Below, piece after piece: positions 57,030-64,000 of a stretch of DNA of 64,000 bases. Under the pieces are notes generated by a model. The model was not told the DNA's origin. It did not search any database and saw nothing but the letters and a program-made list of their open reading frames with translations. Origin of the DNA: Adiantum capillus-veneris (lineage: Eukaryota; Streptophyta; Polypodiopsida; Polypodiales; Pteridaceae); assembly GCA_014529385.2 (NCBI GenBank), contig CM043943.1:156734747-156798746 (forward strand). Reading direction: 5' to 3'. The translations under genes and the position numbers were made by a program. Each line of letters begins with the position of its first letter. Position 1 is the first letter of the stretch.

Positions 57030-57320
57030 CCTTACTTGACAAAACCATGAGGCTTCATTACATGTACTTCCTCAATTACATGTACTTCCTCAAATACATC
57101 ACTATTTAAGAAAGCCGTAACAATTTTTGATTGATGTAGGTTCCATCCAAAATAAGTTGCCAATCTACATAGAAAACAAATAGTAGTCATACAATAAGTG
57201 GGAGAAAAAGTATCTTCATAGTCAATGCCTTTTTGTTGTGCATAACCTTTTGCAACAAGTCTCGCCTTGTAGCGACCAATCTCACCAACTAACTTACACT
57301 TAAATTTGTAAATCTACTCT
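57030..57320 (-). pseudogene. Copia RT fragment
   Basis: The minus strand reads KCKLVGEIGRYKARLVAKGY, AQQKGIDYEDTFSPTY and TTICFLCRLATYFGWNLHQS, then TAFLNSDVFEEVHV. It overlaps the part of RT lost in element A and is close in sequence to elements A and B. It lies back to back with the 5' LTR of element B. Confidence 0.85.
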
Positions 57321-57328
57321 GTATTAAT

Positions 57329-57556
57329 TGTTACCATATACATGTGGTAGTGATGTGTGTGAACACACTTAGGACTGCATGGGCATTTTTTCCTCACTAG
57401 GAGGTTTTTCCCCCCCGTGCATTGTATATACGCCCATTATTGTAGGGCTATCGATCTTTCGATTGCACACTAAGTAATACACTCTCTATTGTGTGCCTTG
57501 ATCTTCCTTCATCTTCTCCAAGCTGTGAGTGTTTTCCTGCAACCCTAATTCTAACC
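57329..57556 (+). mobile_element. Element B 5' LTR
   Basis: TGTTACCATATACATGTGGT to CCCTAATTCTAACC, inverted relative to the A LTRs and clearly homologous. The primer site after it is eroded (ATAGGAATTAGAGC). Confidence 0.88.
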
Positions 57557-57917
57557 ATAGGAATTAGAGCAGGTTGCGTCCTCCCGAGCTTACTCACCAG
57601 CAACACCAGCACACGCCTGCTCACTTTCTCCAATTTTCTGTGAGCTTTGGCGGGCGTTTGCAGGTCTACAAAATTTTTGGATAAGCTCGAAGAGGTTTGT
57701 CTGCTCAAATTTGAGATTCGGGCTCCTTTTGGCCCCTTTTTCCATTACAGGCAGTACTATGCAGGCTATTTCGTCATTTTATGCAAAAATTGTGTCAGTA
57801 TCGTTTTCTGCATAACAGGTCCTTACAATCTTCTACAGTTTGTGCTATAGAGCACGTGTTGTTCCCGCTTTCCTTCTCCTCTTTTCAGACAATTTTCATA
57901 TTAGGTGCAACATTTAC

Positions 57918-60900
57918 CATGGTTGACAACAACACAGATGTGTTCAAGATGTTTGCTGCTGAGGACAAATTGGACGGGGACAATTACCCTATGTGGGCTT
58001 ATATGATGCAACATGTTCTTGTGTCAAAGGTAGTTTGGAACATTGTGGAGGGCATTGATGTATGTCCTAGTTCTGAGGATACAGGCGATGTTGCAGGTCT
58101 TGCTGCAAGGATTGCTGATGTTAGAGTTGTTTTGCCTACGGATAAGCAAGCTCGTTGGGATGTAAAGGATGCACATGCTCATGCATTGATTGTGTTGTTT
58201 GTGAAGTGCACCATTACTCCTCACATTCGTTCAACAAAATCTGCAAAATAGGCTTGGGATATTCAGGCCGATCTTTATGCAAGTCGCAATGAGGCTAAAA
58301 CTGCATTGCTACATGAAGAGCTGGAGTCGAAGATTATGCACGAGGAAGATGACATTGAAACTTTCCTTGCTGGTGTCAAGGATATCAAAGAGCAACTTAT
58401 TTTTGCAGGAGAAGTCATTTTAGACAATTTTCTTGTGCAGACTGTTCTTGATGCCTTGCCAAATTCTTACCATACTTTTGCTGGTACTTGGAGACTTATG
58501 ACCCAAGGAGATCTTGAAGTTTTCAAGTTTGATGATGCATTATGCACATTGCTGTTGCAAGAGTCACTTTCCAAAAAAAACAGGACTAGACAACGTATAA
58601 TTGAATAGGCCTTTATTGTTGCTCAAAGAAAAGGTGGTAACAACAATGCAGCCACTTCTTATGGTTCTTCTGCGAGTAGAAAATCACTTGCTCCTAATGC
58701 TTTTGCTGGCAGCAATTCGTCTAGAAATTCTGGTGATAAGGGCAAAAAGAAGATGCGTTGTCATTATTGTAAAGCTAATGATCACTTGATGAAGCAGTGT
58801 CCTAAGTTGAAGGCCAAAGAGGCCAAGAAGAAAGAGGGTGGTTCCACTACAAATGTTGGTTCCACTACAAATGCAGCTATTGTTGAGTCTTGTGTGAAAG
58901 GAGACTGTGATATTGATGTTGATGCAGAATGGGCTTTTGGTGCAGAGTGTATCTATAATCCTGCTTTTCACGATGCATGCATGTTAGTTGCTTCAGATTC
59001 ATATGTGTGGTATTTTGACAGTGGTGCTACAAAGCACATTACCTCACAACGTGATTTGTTCACCTCTCTTGAGTTTGTCCCTCATGGGAATTCAGTCACT
59101 TGTGCCAACAATGCCTCTTATCCGGTTCAGGGAGTTGAAAATATTGTGCTTACTGTTGCAAATGACAGTTCTTTCACACTTGTTGATGCACTTTATGTAC
59201 CTTGGATCAAGAAGAATCCTTTGTCTATATATCTGCACTTGCTAGACTTGGACTTGTAGTCAAGTTTGTGGATGAGACATGTACAATACATGATCTTAGT
59301 TTTGGTGATGAAATTGTTGCATTTGGCATTTTATGTTGTGGGCTGTATAAGCTCACTTTGTATGACAAGTGTGGGCAGAATTTTGCAAATGCAATTCTGG
59401 ATTCTAAGGCTATTTCAGATGCAAAACTTTGGCATGCACGTTTTGGACATATGAATTTTGGTAGTTTGTTGTGTTTGCAAAAATTTGATATGGTTGCTTC
59501 TTTGCCGTCTCTTGAAGCACCTGCCAACCATGTTTGTGAAGACTGTATTTTGGGTAAGATGCAGTGTTCAAAGTTTCCAAAGGATGGTTCAGTTAGGGCC
59601 ACATGCAGGTTGCAGCTTGTGCATAGTGATGTTTGTGGGCCCATGCAAACTCCGTCCTTGGGGAATTACCTTTACTTTGTGATTTTCATTGATGATTACT
59701 CCAGTTATGCATGGATATTTCCGCTTAAAAGCGAAGTTCGAAGTATTTATTGCTTCAAACAATTTTTGGCTATGGCTGAAAATGTCTCGAAATGTACTAT
59801 GGGCACCCTCCGTTCCGATCGAGGGGGGGGGGGTAAATCTCTCATGAATTTAATGCATTTATGGCTAGTTGTGGAATAAAACACGAATGTACAACTTCTT
59901 ATATGCCTCATCAAAATGATGCTGCTGAGAAGAAAAACAGGTCACTTACAGAAATGGCACGATGTACGGTCAAAAGTCAAGCTTTGCTGCGTTAGTTTTG
60001 GCTTGAGGCCATCATGTATGCCACTTATGTACTTAACATGTGTCCTACAAAAGCTTTGCAGTCTATTACTCCATATGAAGCATGGCATGATAGGATGCCT
60101 TCTATTGAGCACATGCATGTTTTTGGTTGTTTGGGATATGCTTTGGTGCCACAAACACAACGCAAAAAATTGGATTGATAAGGCTGTCAAATGTATTTTT
60201 GTAGGTTATAGTGGTGAAAGCAAAGGTTACAGGTTGTATCATCCACAAAAAAAGTGTATCTTGGTCTCATGAGATGTTCTGTTTGTGGAAGACTCTGTTC
60301 AGCCCTTGCTGTCACGTAGTAGAGACAATAATGTCAGCTCATAGGAAATTTCTGACACTTTGTTGCCTCTTTTTGGTGGTGGAAGTTCAAATGTAAATTC
60401 CAATGAGGCAAATGTACAGCCTATGGGGTGTTTCTAAATATGTTACAGATCAGCCTATTACTGATGCAGAAGTACATGATGTACTTGATGAGGAAAGGGC
60501 TAAGAATGAGCAAGCTAGAGGTATGCCTAAATGACTGGTGCATACTTTGCGTGACAGTAAATTGGATGCTCCTTTGTCTAGTCGTACTCTTTGAGGTTCT
60601 CACCATATATCTTATGCATCAGATTGTTATGCTTTGGCTCTATCTTTTGAGGAACCTCTATCTTTTGATGAAGCACCAAATTCAGAAAATCTGATGGCTG
60701 CCATGCAATCTGAATATGATGCACAAATAGAAAATGACACATGGACTTTATGTGATTTGCCTCCTGGCAAAAGGCCATTGGTACAAAGTGGGTTTACAAT
60801 TTGAAACGCAAGCCGCTGGGTGGTGAGATTGATCGCTATAAGGCTTGACTTGTTGCAAAGGGTTATGAATAGCAAAAAGGCAAAGATTATGAAGAGACTT

Positions 60901-62218
60901 TTACTCCCACTTATCATATGACTACTTACGCTTTCTATGTGCATTGGCAACTCATTTTGTTTTGTATGTATAGCAATTTGACATTGTTACTGCTTTTTTG
61001 AATGGTGACATATTTGAGGAAGTTTATGTAACGTAGCCTCGCGGTTTTGTCAAGAAAGGACAAGAGGATAAAATGTGCAAATGTAAGAAAGCTTTGTATG
61101 GGTTGAAGCAATCTCCTCATGCTTGGTATGAAAAGGCTGACACTCATTTCTGTTGGATTGTTACGAGGCTTTCGTAACAATCCAACAGAAAGCACATTGT
61201 ATGTAAAGCATGAGGGTGATGTACTTCTCATTGTGGTTCTTTATGTGGATGATTTGCTCATCATTTAAGCCTCGTAACAATCCAACAGAAAGCACATTGT
61301 ATGTAAAGCATGAGGGTGATGTACTTCTCATTGTGGTTCTTTATGTGGATGATTTGTTCATCATTTGACCAAATGAGAGACATATTGCTGAATTTAAGGG
61401 TGATTTGAATGCTACTTTCTAGATGAAAGATTTGGGGTTGTTGTATCATTACTTGGGATACAATTTAAGTAGTGTGATGGTGGTATTGCCTTGTGTTAGA
61501 AAAGCTACATAGAGACATTGCTATGTAAGTTTGGACTTGAGGATTGCAAACCCATTGCAACTCCCATGGAAATAGGTTTGAATATGCAACACGAGGCCGG
61601 ATATTCAGTTTGCAGTCTCACAGGTCAGAAGATTTATGCATAGCCGAGGGTCTATTCATTGGCAGACTGTCAAAAGGATTTTTTGCTACTTGAGTGTCAC
61701 TTTACATCTTGGCTTGTTTTATCCCAGGAGGGGATCATTGCCGCCAAACTTACATGCTTTTTTGGAGTTAGATTGGGATGGTTGTTTTGACATGCGAGTG
61801 TCCACAAGTGGTTTTTGTTTCATGCTTGGCAGTTTTTGTATATCATGTTTAAGCAACCTACTATGGCCACTTCTAGTTGTGAGGTTGAGTATAGGGCAGT
61901 CTTCATAGCTACGGTTGAGTGTGTATGGCTCAGACGCCTTATGGGCTGATTTGGGTGTTGGATAGGACACTACCAACACTATCTACATTGACGTTCAAAG
62001 CGCATTGGCAGTTGCACAAGGAACCCAGTTTTTCATGCTCGTACAAAGCATGTTGAGGTGCATTACCACTATGTCAAAGAGACACTCTCAGCAGGAGAGA
62101 TTAGCTTGGCTTATGTGCCAACACAGGACAACCTTGCAGATATTTTCACAAAGGCATTGTCTTGTGAGAAGTTTGAAGCTTTCCACAAAGCTTTGGGCTT
62201 TCTCTCCTTTGTGGACTG
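57918..62218 (+). pseudogene. Element B gag-pol, broken
   Basis: Gag from 57918 (MVDNNTDVFKMFAAEDKLDG), stop at 58249, then resumes in the frame from 58306. Zinc knuckle CHYCKANDHLMKQC lies near 58760, and the protease WYFDSGATKHITS near 59010, with intact D-S-G. LWHARFGHMNFGS is near 59430, and integrase from about 59620 has HSDVCGPMQTPSLGNYLYF and RSDRGG followed by a G-run that shifts frame. The integrase C-terminus follows (THMHVFGC-like wording near 60115). RT spans about 60680-61450 with two copies of the LYVDDL box because of a 100-bp duplication. RNase H spans 61636-62218 (STSGFCFMLGSF and a TKALS-like end). More decayed than element A except at the protease. Confidence 0.9.
61147..61366 (+). 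repeat. 20-bp palindrome and 100-bp-offset duplication in RT of element B
   Basis: 61147-61166 and 61172-61191 are a perfect 20-bp inverted repeat (5-bp spacer GGCTT). The segment 61172-61266, which holds the YVDD motif, is repeated at 61272-61366 with an offset of exactly 100 bp. Confidence 0.95.
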
Positions 62219-62260
62219 ATCATGTCCTCAGGGCATGGCACTTCCCTTTACTCTATGTGC

Positions 62261-62923
62261 CAACTTGTGCTAGCGCTCACCACACTTGGTGAGCTCAAGG
62301 GAGGTAGAGGGGATGTGAGAGAGAGGGAGAGTGGAAGTTAGACATCATGATAAAAGATAGAGGGCAGGATAGGGAATAATAGATGACTATAAATAAGGGT
62401 GACTCATTGATGATTGAGAGTAGATTGAAAGCGGTTACATCTGACCAAATAGGTGTAAGGGAACCTTCTCCTTGAAACCTAGAGAGAAAGATGAAAGCGG
62501 TTACATCCGAGCAGATAGGTGTAACATAAACTACTCCTTGAAACGAAGAGAGAAAGAGAGATGAAAGGTATAGAAATATTGGCTCTCAAACCAAATGGTT
62601 TATAATTTGTAGACACAAGTGACACATATTTGTCAGTTTATTCCGTAAAAATGTTTGTCTAGGATACTTAAAGATAGATCTACAACATAAAAATTGGATA
62701 AAGCATGTGAAAACTGGATTTTAGGATTTTTGTAGATAGGAGGATGAAAGAGTGTGGGAGGGTTAGGGAATTACAGATGCACAAAGGGATTTTAACCTGA
62801 TTGTCTTTACCACCGGTGCTTCCCTCTCTTTCTTCCTCTCACTTAATTTCTATCTCCCTCTAGGTCAATAAGAGAGAAATCTAGAAACTAATATATACAT
62901 AACAAGATAGAGATTGAGATAGA
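62261..62923. other. Spacer with 66-bp duplication
   Basis: No gene recognised. TGAAAGCGGTTACATC begins at 62426 and 62492, each followed by AGATAGGTGTAA-like and CTCCTTGAAAC blocks (period 66). Confidence 0.6.
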
Positions 62924-63428
62924 AAGGGGAAGTGCCTTAAAATTGGTTCATCGATGTATTGGAGCATCTAATGGGGCATTAAGAGCAGGTGTATTTATAC
63001 ATAGACAATAGATGAGAGGCATAGTTAGATCTTGTCATCCATGCATGTATTGATCGGTTGTGGATAAGGTAGCAAGACATGTATATAGTGTTGTATTGTT
63101 TATAAGTAGAATGATGGTAGTTTGGTTTTGGTCTATTTTGCCGAGTTCACTATCTTTGCATTAACGTATGAAGAAAGGGGAAGTGCCTAAAAATACAGCA
63201 TTTTATAGATATGTTGGAGCAGCTTATGGGGCATTAAGAGTAGGTGTATTTATACATAGACAATAGACGAGAGGCATAGTTAATTCTTGTCATCCATGCA
63301 GGTATTAAGGGAATGTGAATACGGTAGCAAGACATGTATACAAAGTTGTAATGTTTATAAGTAGAATGATGGTATTTTGGTTTTGATTTGTTCTCCAGAG
63401 TTCACTTTCTTTGCATTAACGTCTGAAG
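62924..63428. repeat. 251-bp direct tandem duplication
   Basis: Copies 62924-63174 and 63175-63428 share AAGGGGAAGTGCC, GGGGCATTAAGAG, AGGTGTATTTATACATAGAC, TTATAAGTAGAATGATGGTA and CTTTGCATTAACGT. They have clear divergence and small indels. It ends just before the candidate gene at 63439. Confidence 0.93.
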
Positions 63429-63438
63429 CTTCTAGAAG

Positions 63439-64000
63439 ATGGCTAAGAAAACTGATGCTGGTGCATACTTTGAATTTATTTATAATGGAGAAGCTGTTCG
63501 CATTGGGGAAAATAGACAAGACTTCAAATTTGGCCAAGCTTCATGGAAGCAGATTGCCGGTTGGATGCTTCTCTGTTGCTGTGGTCGAAATATATGAAGG
63601 GAAGGATGCTCCACCTGCGTCATGTTCCTTTTGGAAATGAGGAGATGACTATTTTGAATAAGGCGGAGAACAATTTTGCTGCACGGCCTAGAACTGATTT
63701 GGTAATTTGTGGTTTCATTTTACAAATGTCTAGACAGTGATTTCCTCTGAGTGAATAGTGTATTGTGTACATCTGCAATGGGTTAACTAGTTGAATGATT
63801 TTTTCTCTGCTTTTTGTTACATAGCGGGTCACCAAGATTGCAAGGACTAAACCAACCCAAATGTCACCAACCACTACTGTTGGACACTACACTAGTAGCA
63901 AAGTAGTTAGTGATGTCCCATCTCCACTAGTTTCGTCCGTGGAAAAATGTAAAAAGTCTGCTAAGGACAAGACAAAAGTGCAGGAAGGGACATCTTTTGG
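63439..64000 (+). CDS. Probable host gene, 5' exons, runs off the right edge
   Basis: ATG at 63439 has good plant context (AAGATGGCT) and opens MAKKTDAGAYFEFIYNGEAV. From 63543 a second frame, offset by one base, reads DCRLDASLLLWSKYMKGRML and HLRHVPFGNEEMTILNKAEN, up to a donor at 63702 (TTG|GTAATT). An intron with a pyrimidine-rich end (TTTTTGTTACATAG) leads to exon 63825-64000, open to the edge (RVTKIARTKPTQMS and onward, Ser/Lys-rich). Phase fits (0). The one-base offset between 63439 and 63543 means a frameshift, a missed small intron, or that the first frame is not coding. No domain recognised. It differs from all the mobile-element families in this window. Confidence 0.5.

Larger units (their letters stand above)
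57329..62260 (+). mobile_element. Ty1/copia element B, same family as A, 3' LTR missing
   Basis: 5' LTR, degenerate primer site, gag, protease, integrase, RT and RNase H in order. It ends at about 62260 just after the RNase H stop and the CTATGTGCCAACT block; the expected LTR repeat does not follow. It retains about 0.9 kb (59960-60900) that element A lost. Confidence 0.9.

Noticed and set aside
57030-57328. Possible 3' LTR or upstream promoter of element B
   Set aside because: The sequence is a minus-strand Copia RT fragment, not LTR.

Overview
The window looks like a gene-poor, repeat-dense stretch of a land-plant nuclear genome. The evidence is plant-type Ty1/copia and Ty3/gypsy retroelements with tRNA-Met-type primer sites, a plant hAT transposase with a BED finger and a spliced intron, a Helitron, LINE relics, a tRNA-derived SINE, long (TC)n/(GA)n/(GT)n tracts, GT-AG introns, and a fragment of plastid trnI-GAU. 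I cannot name the species. A seed-free lineage such as a fern or lycophyte is a guess from the repeat mix and a MinC-like gene, not a demonstrated fact.

Layout. 1-6.2 kb: microsatellite, a decayed gypsy pol (minus) and a decayed LINE reverse transcriptase (plus). 6.46-8.64 kb (minus): the best host gene, six reconstructed exons that join in frame and encode a MinC C-terminal-like beta-helix domain followed by a multi-pass membrane region. 9.4-16.5 kb: an LTR with its gypsy protease remnant (family H), tandem repeats, a gag relic between two LTR ends (family F), and an inverted LTR of family D. 16.5-28.8 kb: a nest. A family D gypsy-like element is interrupted inside its coding region by element E (gag-protease only, 16785-21162), and its 3' LTR is interrupted by Copia element C (22495-27978, target duplication CTCGA). 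28.8-32.1 kb: LINE tail and a hAT element with a spliced transposase carrying two premature stops. 32.1-40.4 kb: two rearranged family D copies, one carrying an unrecognised accessory ORF, plus inverted LTR junctions. 40.4-43.4 kb: family H LTR, then gypsy pol on the opposite strand and a minisatellite. 43.5-45.5 kb: a possible first exon of a plastid-targeted protein, a plastid trnI-GAU fragment and a SINE. 48.9-56.2 kb: a Helitron RepHel gene (minus) with a C-terminal endonuclease-like domain, split by Copia element A (51034-55318). 56.5-62.3 kb: a 142-bp tandem repeat and Copia element B, the same family as A. 62.3-64 kb: duplications and a probable host gene running off the right edge.

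Almost all coding sequence here belongs to mobile elements, most of them broken. Insertion order can be read in places: E went into D, C went into the D LTR, and Copia A went into the Helitron. The items most worth pursuing are the MinC-like membrane protein gene, the endonuclease-bearing Helitron, the family D accessory ORF, and several palindromic rearrangements that look like template switching. All family assignments were made by reading motifs; no database search was run.
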